From Sphingobacterium phlebotomi (GTDB lineage Bacteria; Bacteroidota; Bacteroidia; Sphingobacteriales; Sphingobacteriaceae): 64,000 nucleotides of DNA. Numbering within the stretch: the first letter of the stretch is position 1; each line of letters starts with the position of its first letter. Below are positions 21,115 through 31,670 of the stretch, piece after piece. The translations under genes were made by a program, and so were the position numbers. The DNA is taken from NCBI RefSeq assembly GCF_008180195.1, contig NZ_VTAV01000006.1, forward strand, positions 62,001 through 126,000, written 5' to 3'. The notes under the pieces were generated by a model. It ran no database searches and was not told where the DNA came from. It was given only the letters and a program-made list of their open reading frames with translations.

Positions 21115-21558
21115 TTAATTGTTCCAAGGAGCGCTACCAGAAACGGTAATGCCCATACTACGTGCTGTTCCAGCCACCATTTTCATAGCGGACTCTACAG
21201 TAAATGCATTCAAATCAGGCATTTTATCTTTGGCGATAACCTCAACCTGCTCCCAAGTAATGGAAGCCACTTTTTTACGGTTAGGTTCACCCGACCCACT
21301 TTTCAGTTTAGCTGCATCTTTTAACTGAACAGCTACTGGTGGAGTCTTGATGATAAAATCAAATGATTTGTCGCTGTAAACTGTAATGACAACAGGCAGT
21401 ACTTGACCTGGTTTGTCTTGCGTGCGAGCGTTAAATTGCTTACAGAAATCCATGATATTCACCCCTTTAGCACCCAACGCAGGCCCTACAGGAGGAGATG
21501 GATTCGCAGCACCGCCCTTTACTTGTAATTTTACTAACGCACTGACTTCTTTTGCCAT
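21115..21558 (-). CDS. rplK: 50S ribosomal protein L11
   Basis: This 147-residue protein of the GTPase-associated centre contains [18 protein letters not shown] and ends with the C-terminal rRNA-binding domain ([10 protein letters not shown]). nusG normally lies directly upstream; here katG intervenes on the opposite strand, so rplK heads its own transcript. A good -7 box lies about 110 bp upstream. Confidence 0.99.
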   Translation of the reverse strand: MAKEVSALVKLQVKGGAANPSPPVGPALGAKGVNIMDFCKQFNARTQDKPGQVLPVVITVYSDKSFDFIIKTPPVAVQLKDAAKLKSGSGEPNRKKVASITWEQVEVIAKDKMPDLNAFTVESAMKMVAGTARSMGITVSGSAPWNN

Positions 21559-21666
21559 TTTGTTTTGAATTTAATTGTTAAATGTTTGTTAGTAAGGTGG
21601 AAGCATTATAACGTAACATTTATTGTTTTCGAAAGCTATAATAAAACTATATAACCAAACGAGGTG

Positions 21667-21674
21667 CAAAGATA
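21667..21674 (-). promoter_or_regulatory. Candidate rplK promoter (-7 TATCTTTG)
   Basis: The minus-strand TATCTTTG matches TAnnTTTG exactly; the nearest TTG lies 25 bp upstream rather than the ideal 19-20. A local promoter is needed because katG separates rplK from nusG. Confidence 0.55.
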
Positions 21675-21770
21675 ATAAGAAGTTTTGAAATAAAAAAGAC
21701 AAAAAAGAAAATATAAATAAAACCAATACGACATTGAAATTATAAATAAACACCCAATTTCTTTTAAACG

Positions 21771-21778
21771 TATATTTG
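21771..21778 (+). promoter_or_regulatory. Candidate katG promoter (-7 TATATTTG)
   Basis: TATATTTG matches TAnnTTTG and lies 58 bp before the katG ATG. No clear -33 TTTG is present, which would suit a promoter that needs an activator. The two opposing -7 boxes share one 277-bp divergent intergenic region with rplK. Confidence 0.45.
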
Positions 21779-21820
21779 GATATACCCAACGGGGTGTTAT
21801 GTATAACCGAAAACAAATAA

Positions 21821-24133
<2,313 letters not shown>

Positions 24134-24138
24134 AATAG

Positions 24139-24173
24139 AAAAGGGGTTAATCGCTATCCGATTAACCCCTTTT
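24139..24173. terminator. Bidirectional terminator between katG and nusG
   Basis: A perfect 15-bp stem (AAAAGGGGTTAATCG and its complement) with a 5-nt loop is flanked by A- and T-runs that serve both directions. It ends katG and the tuf-secE-nusG transcript. Confidence 0.9.
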
Positions 24174-24192
24174 CCCATATAGTAACTTCTAT

Positions 24193-24738
24193 TTATTCTT
24201 TTTCTACCTGCATGTAGTTTAACTCCAGTGGAGTCTTCCGACCGAAGACCTTCACCATCACGGTCAATTTCTTCTTGTCTTCGTGGACCTCTTCTATTTC
24301 TCCGGTAAAACCGTTAAACGGTCCATCGTTTACTTTCACTGTTTCACCTACATAGTATGGAACATTCATGCTTTCGCCCTGTTCCGCCATTTCATCTACC
24401 TTACCTAGAATCCGGTTTACTTCAGCAGGACGCAAAGGAATAGCATTTCCCGCTTTATCACCAAGGAAACCAATTACGCTATTCAGATTCTTAATTGCGT
24501 GCTCAATCTCACCGTCCAATGCAGCCTCGATCAACACATATCCAGGATAGTAGTTACGCTCTTTTGCAACCTTCTTCCCATCACGCATCTGGTAATATTT
24601 TTCCATTGGAATCAATACCTGAGGCACTAAGTGTTGGATACCTAAGCGGTTTACCTCAGCCTCGACGTACTGCTTCACTTTCTTCTCTTTTCCACTAACG
24701 GCACGAACTACATACCATTTTAACGATTGATCTGCCAT
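24193..24738 (-). CDS. nusG: Transcription termination/antitermination factor NusG
   Basis: This 181-residue factor binds RNA polymerase and couples it to Rho or the ribosome. The NGN domain begins KWYVVRAVSGKEKKVKQYVE, and the C-terminal KOW motif is VNDGPFNGFTGEIEEVHEDK. It lies 19 bp after secE. The downstream partner rplK is displaced by katG. Confidence 0.98.
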   Translation of the reverse strand: MADQSLKWYVVRAVSGKEKKVKQYVEAEVNRLGIQHLVPQVLIPMEKYYQMRDGKKVAKERNYYPGYVLIEAALDGEIEHAIKNLNSVIGFLGDKAGNAIPLRPAEVNRILGKVDEMAEQGESMNVPYYVGETVKVNDGPFNGFTGEIEEVHEDKKKLTVMVKVFGRKTPLELNYMQVEKE

Positions 24739-24757
24739 AAAATTTTTAATGATAAAT

Positions 24758-24952
24758 TTAGGAAGTAATTCCGTACAACAACTCCAATAGATTACTTGAA
24801 GCTTTATCCATCACAAATATCAACAAAGCAATAATGACAGACGCTACAAGTACTACTACCGCCGAGTTTTGTAATTGCGCCCAAGTAGGCCAAGTTACCT
24901 TCTCTGTAACTTCGACATAGGAGCTTTTTAAAAAATCAAGTACTTTAGCCAT
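24758..24952 (-). CDS. secE: Preprotein translocase subunit SecE
   Basis: This 64-residue subunit has a single membrane segment (about residues 31-52), preceded by the amphipathic EVTEKVTWPTWAQLQ helix that clamps SecY. Length is normal for non-proteobacterial SecE. It lies between tRNA-Trp and nusG. Confidence 0.97.
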   Translation of the reverse strand: MAKVLDFLKSSYVEVTEKVTWPTWAQLQNSAVVVLVASVIIALLIFVMDKASSNLLELLYGITS

Positions 24953-24978
24953 TTTTTAGTTTACCTAAATTATTTTAG

Positions 24979-25050
24979 CAGGGGTACCAGGATTCGAACC
25001 CAGACCAACGGTTTTGGAGACCGCTATACTAACCATTATACTATACCCCT
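24979..25050 (-). tRNA. tRNA-Trp (CCA)
   Basis: The acceptor stem AGGGGTA/TACCCCT, T-loop GGTTCGAATCC and anticodon loop CTCCAAA (anticodon CCA) are all present. It lies between tuf and secE, the usual Bacteroidota position. Confidence 0.97.
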
Positions 25051-25109
25051 TGGTTTTTTTGATGACGCAAATATAGCGTTTCAACGCTATTAGCGCAAAT
25101 ATTATTTAC

Positions 25110-25183
25110 TTTTTTTCTACTTAATTGACACGTAGTACAAGTAGAAAAAAACAAGCTAACCAGCCTAAGCCAATTAGCTTGTT
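25110..25183 (-). terminator. Double hairpin after tuf
   Basis: On the minus strand AACAAGCTAA/TTAGCTTGTT (25183-25174 with 25159-25150) is followed by a T-run, a strong terminator for tuf. Its T-run is one arm of a second perfect 13-bp inverted repeat (25110-25122 with 25139-25151), so the two hairpins overlap. Confidence 0.8.
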
Positions 25184-25211
25184 TTTATTATGCTAGGATA
25201 ATCTTAAAAGA

Positions 25212-26399
25212 TTACGCTAAGATTTCAGTTACCTGACCAGCACCTACAGTACGACCACCTTCACGGATAGCGAAACGTAGACCTTTTTCCATAGCGATAG
25301 CGTTAATCAATTTTACTGTGATGGTAACGTTATCACCAGGCATAACCATTTCAGTACCTTCTGGTAAAGAGATTTCTCCTGTTACGTCAGTTGTACGGAA
25401 ATAGAATTGAGGGCGGTATTTGTTGAAGAATGGTGTGTGACGACCACCTTCAGCTTTTGACAATACGTAAACCTCAGCTTTGAAATCTGTGTGAGGAGTT
25501 ACTGTTCCTGGTTTTACGATAACCATACCACGACGGATATCAGTTTTCTCAATACCACGCAACAATAAACCTACGTTGTCACCAGCTTCACCATAATCCA
25601 AAATCTTACGGAACATCTCAACACCTGTTACAGTAGATTTCAAATCTTCAGCACCCATACCTAAGATTTCAACCGGATCACCAGAGTTGATTACACCTCT
25701 TTCGATACGACCAGTAGCAACTGTACCACGACCTGTGATAGAGAATACATCCTCGATCGGCATCAAGAAAGGAAGCTCAGTCAAACGTGGAGGGATTGGA
25801 ATGTAATTATCTACAGCATCCATCAATTCCATGATTTTATCAACCCACTGAGGCTCACCATTCAATGCGCCCAAAGCAGATCCTTGGATAACCGGAATAT
25901 CGTCACCAGGGAATTCATAGAATGATAATAGTTCACGAACTTCCATTTCAACAAGTTCTAACAACTCAGGGTCATCAACTAAGTCAACTTTGTTCAAGAA
26001 CACTACTAACGCAGGAACACCTACCTGACGAGCCAACAAGATGTGCTCACGAGTTTGAGGCATAGGACCATCAGTCGCAGCAACCACGATGATAGCTCCG
26101 TCCATCTGTGCAGCACCAGTAACCATGTTTTTCACATAGTCAGCGTGACCTGGACAGTCAACGTGCGCATAGTGACGGTTTTGTGTTTGGTATTCTACGT
26201 GTGCCGTGTTAATTGTGATACCACGCTCTTTTTCTTCAGGAGCTGAGTCAATTGAATCAAATGAACGAGCTTCTGAAAAACCTTTATCAGCCAATACTTT
26301 AGTGATAGCAGCTGTAGTAGTTGTTTTACCGTGGTCAACGTGACCGATCGTACCAATGTTTAAGTGTGGTTTACTACGGTCAAATTTCTCTTTTGCCAT
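25212..26399 (-). CDS. tuf: Elongation factor Tu
   Basis: This 395-residue GTPase delivers aminoacyl-tRNA to the ribosome. The P-loop is GHVDHGKT (residues 19-26), then switch [25 protein letters not shown] and the [10 protein letters not shown] guanine-specificity motif; domains II and III follow with the normal C-terminus [13 protein letters not shown]. It lies between tRNA-Thr(GGT) and tRNA-Trp. Confidence 0.99.
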   Translation of the reverse strand: MAKEKFDRSKPHLNIGTIGHVDHGKTTTTAAITKVLADKGFSEARSFDSIDSAPEEKERGITINTAHVEYQTQNRHYAHVDCPGHADYVKNMVTGAAQMDGAIIVVAATDGPMPQTREHILLARQVGVPALVVFLNKVDLVDDPELLELVEMEVRELLSFYEFPGDDIPVIQGSALGALNGEPQWVDKIMELMDAVDNYIPIPPRLTELPFLMPIEDVFSITGRGTVATGRIERGVINSGDPVEILGMGAEDLKSTVTGVEMFRKILDYGEAGDNVGLLLRGIEKTDIRRGMVIVKPGTVTPHTDFKAEVYVLSKAEGGRHTPFFNKYRPQFYFRTTDVTGEISLPEGTEMVMPGDNVTITVKLINAIAMEKGLRFAIREGGRTVGAGQVTEILA

Positions 26400-26447
26400 G
26401 TTTATGCGAATTAGTAATTATAAAATGTTTCTCTATTAAATCCTTTA

Positions 26448-26455
26448 CAAAAGTA
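26448..26455 (-). promoter_or_regulatory. Candidate tuf promoter (-7 TACTTTTG)
   Basis: The minus-strand TACTTTTG fits TAnnTTTG, 48 bp before the tuf ATG and just past tRNA-Thr. No -33 element is seen at the ideal spacing. tuf may also be read from the tRNA promoter. Confidence 0.4.
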
Positions 26456-26475
26456 ATAAACTTTCATATTTTTTG

Positions 26476-26547
<72 letters not shown>

Positions 26548-26637
26548 TTATCAAAAGCCTATCTACAGATGATAGCCTCTACCTTATCAGACAAATTCAT
26601 CAAAAAGACAGAGACTTAAATCAAACGTTAAAAAAAG

Positions 26638-26710
26638 AGCGGAAGACGGGCCTCGAACCCGCAACCTATAGCTTGGAAGGCTATCGCTCTACCAATTGAG
26701 CTACTTCCGC
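26638..26710 (-). tRNA. tRNA-Gly (TCC)
   Basis: The acceptor GCGGAAG/CTTCCGC, anticodon loop CTTCCAA (TCC) and T-loop GGTTCGAGGCC are present. Confidence 0.96.
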
Positions 26711-26777
26711 TGATTGATTTTAGATTGCTCGATTTGAAAACAATTTCCAAATCGCCATGTTACGTTCTAAAATCGGG

Positions 26778-26861
26778 TGGTGGAGGGAGAAGGATTCGAA
26801 CCTTCGAAGCCGAAGCAACGGATTTACAGTCCGTCCCATTTGACCGCTCTGGAACCCCTCC
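26778..26861 (-). tRNA. tRNA-Tyr (GTA), CCA encoded
   Basis: The acceptor GGAGGGG/TCCCTCC, anticodon loop CTGTAAA (GTA) and a long class II variable arm (GCTTCGGC) are visible. A genomic CCA follows the discriminator base (26780-26778), unlike the neighbouring tRNAs. Confidence 0.96.
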
Positions 26862-26887
26862 AAACCTGCAAAATAAATTGCATTTAG

Positions 26888-26960
<73 letters not shown>

Positions 26961-27017
26961 AATATTTTAATTTTAAAAAACTCTCCAAAGAACATCTACC
27001 TTTTCAGATAGCGAGTG

Positions 27018-27049
27018 CAAAAATCCAATTTAATTTTGATATTTGCAAG
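27018..27049 (-). promoter_or_regulatory. Candidate promoter of the tRNA-tuf operon
   Basis: On the minus strand TTG (within 27049-27046) is separated by 20 bp from GATTTTTG (27025-27018), one base off TAnnTTTG. It lies about 58 bp upstream of tRNA-Thr(TGT). The rest of 26961-27255 holds no gene I can support. Confidence 0.4.
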
Positions 27050-27255
27050 TTTTTTAAAAACTTTTTTACTGTGTTAAAGAACGCTAATGATCAACCACAA
27101 ACAACCTTTAATGCATTTGATTTTGATGAGGCAAAGATAGCGACTACATCCAAACTACAAAAATATTTTACAAAAAAAAACGGCTGTTTATACCATATAC
27201 TTGATACGCAAGGAAATAATTTACATCTTGCACCGCATTTTCAAGACTGTTACTT

Positions 27256-28422
27256 ATGTTGATAAAACTAAATCCATATTTCGGAAATATCTTGTTATTG
27301 ACTTCATTGTTCATGACCTCACTTTTTTCACCGACTTATGCTCAAGAACAAACATTTGTAAAGAGAATCGTAAAAAAATTCGTTTCTGCGGAAAAAGATT
27401 CTACCCGAAGTGCCAGTTTAATTGTTTTGCCCGCCTTGGGATATGCTCAGGAAACCGGCGTGGAGTACGGTATTGCTGGAACATATAATTTCTACTTAGA
27501 TAAAGCTGATCCACACAGCCGAACGTCCAACATAACGCTTATGGGGACACTCACCACTAAAAAACAGAAAAACATCAAACTGCTTACCGATATATGGACC
27601 AAAGACAATGATTACCATATTTTAAGCGAGCTACGGTATCGGGATTGGCCCTTTAATTTCTATGGTCTCGGGTCAGATACGTGGTTGGCCGATGAGGATT
27701 TTTTGGAACATCAACTCACGCGGGCGAAGGTCGATGTAGAAAAGAAAATTGTCTCCAGATGGTATGCCGGTGTAAATGTGGAATATGAAAATTTTAGGTT
27801 TAACGATCGTGAACCCGGAGGCGTTTTTGAACACCCCGACGTGTTAGGAAGAAAAGGTGGCCAATATTTAGCCTTCGGTGTATCATCTCTATACGACACA
27901 AGAAACAATACCACTTACACGACCGATGGCTTCTATTCCCGACTAAAATATGCTTACGCCCCACGTTTCTGGGGGGGGGGGAATTTCGTAGGAAGTCAAC
28001 TAGAAGCTGATGTCAGAGGGTTTCATGCCCTTTCACCAGAAATAACGCTTGCCGGACAAGTGCTTTACCGCGGTACCTTCGGGGAAAACGTTCCCTTTTA
28101 CGCCTATCGCGATTTAGGAGGCGACATGACGATGCGTGGGTATTATCTGGGACGATATAAAGATAAGAACTATGCCACCGCGCAACTTGAATTGCGGTAT
28201 CGTTTCATACCTCGGCTTGGTGTGGTTGGGTTTGGTGGAACAGGTGGCACCTTCTCCCAACAACACGATTTTCGATTCGTACCCAGCTTTGGCGGCGGCC
28301 TCCGCTATTTCTTTAGCTTAGAACATAACAGTACCATCCGTTTTGACTACGCCTTTGGCGAAAAAAGACCCGGCGAAAAGAGACAAACAGGATTTTATTT
28401 AAGTATCAGTGAGGCTTTTTAA
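27256..28422 (+). CDS. Omp85/BamA-like outer-membrane beta-barrel protein
   Basis: This 388-residue protein has a signal peptide (cleavage near SPTYAQE) followed directly by a barrel of the bacterial surface antigen (D15) class. Features include GVEYGIAGTYNFYL, LRYRDWPFNFYGLGSDTW, YDTRNNTTYTTDGFY and AYRDLGGDMTMRGY (the last resembles the conserved loop-6 region). No POTRA domains are present, so it is a short member and not BamA itself. Its role (secretion, surface display or lipid transport) is unknown. A run of 11 G within codons for FWGGGNF is a potential slippage site that could switch the gene on and off. It is divergent from the tRNA block and convergent with the next gene. Confidence 0.85.
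   Translation: MLIKLNPYFGNILLLTSLFMTSLFSPTYAQEQTFVKRIVKKFVSAEKDSTRSASLIVLPALGYAQETGVEYGIAGTYNFYLDKADPHSRTSNITLMGTLTTKKQKNIKLLTDIWTKDNDYHILSELRYRDWPFNFYGLGSDTWLADEDFLEHQLTRAKVDVEKKIVSRWYAGVNVEYENFRFNDREPGGVFEHPDVLGRKGGQYLAFGVSSLYDTRNNTTYTTDGFYSRLKYAYAPRFWGGGNFVGSQLEADVRGFHALSPEITLAGQVLYRGTFGENVPFYAYRDLGGDMTMRGYYLGRYKDKNYATAQLELRYRFIPRLGVVGFGGTGGTFSQQHDFRFVPSFGGGLRYFFSLEHNSTIRFDYAFGEKRPGEKRQTGFYLSISEAF
27971..27981 (+). repeat. Homopolymer tract G11 inside the Omp85-like gene
   Basis: Eleven consecutive G in the coding strand at about codon 240. A change of one or two bases would frameshift the barrel and abolish the protein. Confidence 0.9.
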
Positions 28423-28436
28423 TTCCGTGTTTTCAC

Positions 28437-28916
28437 TCACTTCCAAAACGGATAGCGTAAGCGGAAATTCTCTTTCCGTTGTTCTGTACGATACATCAAC
28501 AGGCCGAAATGGAATAGATTAATAGATACCACAACGTCCGTGCTTTGCACCAGTTGCTGCCATATCCATTTTGTTTTGCGGCTCCGAAAAGGTTCATGTA
28601 CGATAATCACCTTTCCTTGACGAACAGCTTCTGTTATCTCATCAACAGTATTGCTCCTTAAATCTGCAAACAGGGCCTCAGCCTGGCCCGACTGTCCTAA
28701 ATAATCCAGTTCCTCTACATGCATATAGGTCAATATAGCTAAAAGCAAGTTTCTATATTTGGGATTGAAATCTGACGGAACTGCTATCGTGTGCGGCTGC
28801 ACACGTGAAACGTGATAAATAACATGGGAAGCCAAACCATACACGAAAGGAGAATGGGTGCCGTGTCGGCTATTGGAGACAAAAAAATGCCGTATCAGAT
28901 CCCAGTAGTAACGCAT
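28437..28916 (-). CDS. Shortened class I methyltransferase-like protein
   Basis: This 159-residue protein keeps both ends of a Bacteroidota SAM-methyltransferase-like family: the N-terminal SRHGTHSPFVYGLASHV and the C-terminal VVVSINLFHFGLLMYR followed by EQRKENFRLRYPF. Full family members are about 240-260 residues with a Rossmann core between these blocks. Here the middle is compressed and no glycine-rich SAM-binding loop can be seen, so it is probably inactive or repurposed. It lies 27 bp downstream of the histidine kinase on the same strand, possibly the last gene of that operon. Confidence 0.65.
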   Translation of the reverse strand: MRYYWDLIRHFFVSNSRHGTHSPFVYGLASHVIYHVSRVQPHTIAVPSDFNPKYRNLLLAILTYMHVEELDYLGQSGQAEALFADLRSNTVDEITEAVRQGKVIIVHEPFRSRKTKWIWQQLVQSTDVVVSINLFHFGLLMYRTEQRKENFRLRYPFWK

Positions 28917-28943
28917 GCTACAAAGGTAGTATTTAGTATGAAG

Positions 28944-30269
28944 TTACGGCATGAACTGCAACGAAAATGTACTCCCTTTTCCCTCTTCACTTTCCACAAA
29001 AAGGTTCCCTTTATGCAGGAGCATAATCTGCTTACTGAGGGTCAGTCCTACCCCACTGCCCGATTTTTTGGTCGTGAAAAACGGCGTGAATATTTGCTCC
29101 TGAATATCGGGAGACATCCCTCGCCCATTATCTTGGATTTTGATAAACACGTGGTCGTCTCTTTTCAATCCCGCTATACTGATATAAGGTTCAGCACAAT
29201 CCTTAACCGCTTCCATGGCGTTGAGCAACAGATTAATCAAAGCCTGTTCCACTAAGTTAATATCCGCACGAAGAACCAAACGTGTATCCTTCAAAATGAT
29301 ATCCAAATCGATGTTCTTTTGTAATAGCGTAGGTTCAAGTAACTGATAGATACTTTCGAAAAGCACCTTTAATTGTATATCTACAAAATTAGGTTCGTCT
29401 ACTTTATTAATCAACCGATAACTCTTGGCGAACTGTAAAAGCCCTTCACTGCGTCGCTTGATCGTATAGATGCCAAGTTTAAGATCTTCTATATCTTCTT
29501 CGCCGTATCCTTGTTCTAAACGGGCGTGCAATGTCTCCGCCAACGAGCTGATCGGCGCAATGGAATTCATAATCTCATGTGTCAATACCCGTAGTAATTT
29601 GTGCCAAGCCCTGGTTTCCGTTTCGTCTATTGCCTCGCTGATATTTTGGTAAACGACAATCCGAAACGTTCCTTCCTGCGTGGAAAACGTGGAACCATGC
29701 ATGAGTAACTTAATTTTTCCCATGGCGAAGCTCACCGATTCCACCTGCTGCTTTCCTAGTTTCATGTGAATTGTTTTCTCATACAATTCGGGGTGGCGTT
29801 TTGTCAAGCCATGGATATTTCCGATGTGCGGCGTTCGAAAGAGCTGCTTAAAAGCATCATTAATCCACATCACTTTTCCGGTATCCTCCTGGTAGAAAAT
29901 GATAGCCGAATCCAACATATTAAGAACCTTATTGAGGTATTGATGCTGGATTTCCTTATCCATGCTGATACGCTTATATACCTCGTTAATAGCATTGAAT
30001 GCTGCAAACAATCTCCCTTCAGCGGATTTCGGGTTTCTGATAACAAACCGTCGGGTAAAATCACGGTAGCGTACTGCTTCGGAGAAATCGAGTAGTTCCT
30101 TGATTAGTTTTCGCTGCTTACCTAACCATCGAAAGCCAAGCAGAAGAAGCACTATAAAACTTACCATTGCCGGTAAATACCATTTCAGAAAGCATAAATA
30201 GGCTATTCCCACCGCAACGAATAATAAGAACAATACTTTCCAGAAGAAAAAATCCCGCAATCGCCCCAT
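28944..30269 (-). CDS. Sensor histidine kinase (NtrY-like)
   Basis: This 441-residue kinase has two membrane segments (about 8-28 and 31-49), a linker, a PAS-like domain (about 108-215, DSAIIFYQEDTGKVMWINDA), an H-box with His231 (LTHEIMNSIAPISSL), an N-box (QALINLLLNAMEAV), G1 DNGRGM and G2 SGVGLTLSKQI. It has almost no periplasmic loop, so it senses the membrane or cytoplasm, not an external ligand. Its gene begins 3 bp after the NtrC-type regulator gene ends, so the two form a two-component pair, downstream of tolC in one operon. Confidence 0.95.
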   Translation of the reverse strand: MGRLRDFFFWKVLFLLFVAVGIAYLCFLKWYLPAMVSFIVLLLLGFRWLGKQRKLIKELLDFSEAVRYRDFTRRFVIRNPKSAEGRLFAAFNAINEVYKRISMDKEIQHQYLNKVLNMLDSAIIFYQEDTGKVMWINDAFKQLFRTPHIGNIHGLTKRHPELYEKTIHMKLGKQQVESVSFAMGKIKLLMHGSTFSTQEGTFRIVVYQNISEAIDETETRAWHKLLRVLTHEIMNSIAPISSLAETLHARLEQGYGEEDIEDLKLGIYTIKRRSEGLLQFAKSYRLINKVDEPNFVDIQLKVLFESIYQLLEPTLLQKNIDLDIILKDTRLVLRADINLVEQALINLLLNAMEAVKDCAEPYISIAGLKRDDHVFIKIQDNGRGMSPDIQEQIFTPFFTTKKSGSGVGLTLSKQIMLLHKGNLFVESEEGKGSTFSLQFMP

Positions 30270-30272
30270 TTA

Positions 30273-31643
30273 TCAAATATTATATTTCTCCATCCGCCGA
30301 TACAATGCCGCTCGCGTTAATCCCAACTCGCGTGCTGCTTTACTGATATTGCCATTATAACGTTCGATTGCAGATTGAATGGCATGACGCTCCATTTCCT
30401 CCAAGCTCTGATTAGCATAAGTGGGTTCATGCAATTTACTGCTCTCCTGTATGGCTTGTTCAATTGGTGAAAACAAAATATCAATATCCCGTACACTTTG
30501 TTGCTCCGCCATAATAACTGCGCGCTCAATACTGTATTGGAGTTCACGAACATTCCCCGGAAAATGATAAGCTTTTAATTTTTGCAGGGCATCACGCTCG
30601 AGCCCCTCCATATGTTTATGATACTTCCGGTTGTAGAACTCTAAAAAATGATTTGCTAATAACACAATATCCTCTCCTCTTTCTCGTAAAGGAGGTACCT
30701 GTATTTCTACTGTATTGATACGATATATAAGATCCTTACGAAATCTACTTTCATCGGCTAGTGCTTTTAAAGGCACATTGGTCGCACTCAACAATCGGAT
30801 ATCCACCGGGACAGGTTGATAAGAGCCTAACGGTACGACTTGCCGGTTTTGCAAAACACTCAATAGTTTCGCTTGTTGTTGCAGGCTTATATTGCCTATT
30901 TCGTCCAAAAATAAAGTACCTCTGTTTGCTGCCTCAAAACGCCCTTGTCTGTCTTCTCTCGCGTCCGTGAAAGCACCTTTTTTATAACCAAATAGCTCGC
31001 TTTCAAAAAGTGTTTCGGTCAATGCTCCTACATCCACTTTAATATAGGTCTCCCTTGCTCGCAAGGAGCGTCGGTGCATAGCCTGTGCAATCAAGTCTTT
31101 TCCCGTTCCGTTCTCTCCCAATATTAAAATATTTGCTTCGGTCGGTGCAACTTTATCCATTTTATATTGCAGGTCTTCCATCACCGCCGAACGACCTATC
31201 AAGTCGTTATCTTGTCGAAGTGCCGGTATTATTGTTTTGTCTTGCCCTTTCGTTTGTTTGGTTTCTTCGAAAACGGTCCCCAATGTGTGCAACAGATGTT
31301 CATTTTGCCAGGGCTTTACGATAAAATCAGATGCTCCCTGCTTGAGTGAACGCACCGCAAGATCGACCGCGCCATACGCCGTAATCATAATCACCTTGAT
31401 ATGTGAATACTGACTTTTGATTTTACCTAACCAAAACAGACCTTCGTTACCCGTATTGATAGCACTCTTAAAATTCATATCCAACAATACCATATCAATA
31501 GCGTTCCGTTCCAACGTACGAAGGATATTTTCGGGATTAGGTTCAACTATTATCTGTTTTACTTTCGGCCTTAATAAAATGCGGACGGCCGTTAGTAAAT
31601 CCTGGTCATCATCAACGACTAAAATGGAAGCTTTTTTCATCAC
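30273..31643 (-). CDS. Sigma-54-dependent response regulator (NtrC family)
   Basis: This 456-residue activator has three domains. The receiver (about 5-125) has acidic Asp11/Asp12 and phosphoacceptor Asp55 in VLLDMNF. The AAA+ domain has Walker A GENGTGKD, Walker B TLFLDEIG and a GAFTDA loop where the canonical sigma-54 contact is GAFTGA. The C-terminal Fis-type helix-turn-helix is NISKAARELGLTRAALYRRM. It starts 27 bp after the tolC stop. Four double-palindrome sites with -24/-12 promoters lie upstream of tolC, hlyD and two permease genes, so this protein is the likely activator of the whole efflux regulon, including its own operon. Confidence 0.95.
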   Translation of the reverse strand: MMKKASILVVDDDQDLLTAVRILLRPKVKQIIVEPNPENILRTLERNAIDMVLLDMNFKSAINTGNEGLFWLGKIKSQYSHIKVIMITAYGAVDLAVRSLKQGASDFIVKPWQNEHLLHTLGTVFEETKQTKGQDKTIIPALRQDNDLIGRSAVMEDLQYKMDKVAPTEANILILGENGTGKDLIAQAMHRRSLRARETYIKVDVGALTETLFESELFGYKKGAFTDAREDRQGRFEAANRGTLFLDEIGNISLQQQAKLLSVLQNRQVVPLGSYQPVPVDIRLLSATNVPLKALADESRFRKDLIYRINTVEIQVPPLRERGEDIVLLANHFLEFYNRKYHKHMEGLERDALQKLKAYHFPGNVRELQYSIERAVIMAEQQSVRDIDILFSPIEQAIQESSKLHEPTYANQSLEEMERHAIQSAIERYNGNISKAARELGLTRAALYRRMEKYNI

Positions 31644-31670
31644 AAAACTAAGGTAACCTATCTTTTTAAA

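Noticed and set aside
27071-27262. Small plus-strand open frame ahead of the Omp85-like gene
   Set aside because: Its start is non-ATG, it overlaps the next gene start and the composition is that of AT-rich spacer; no protein character seen.
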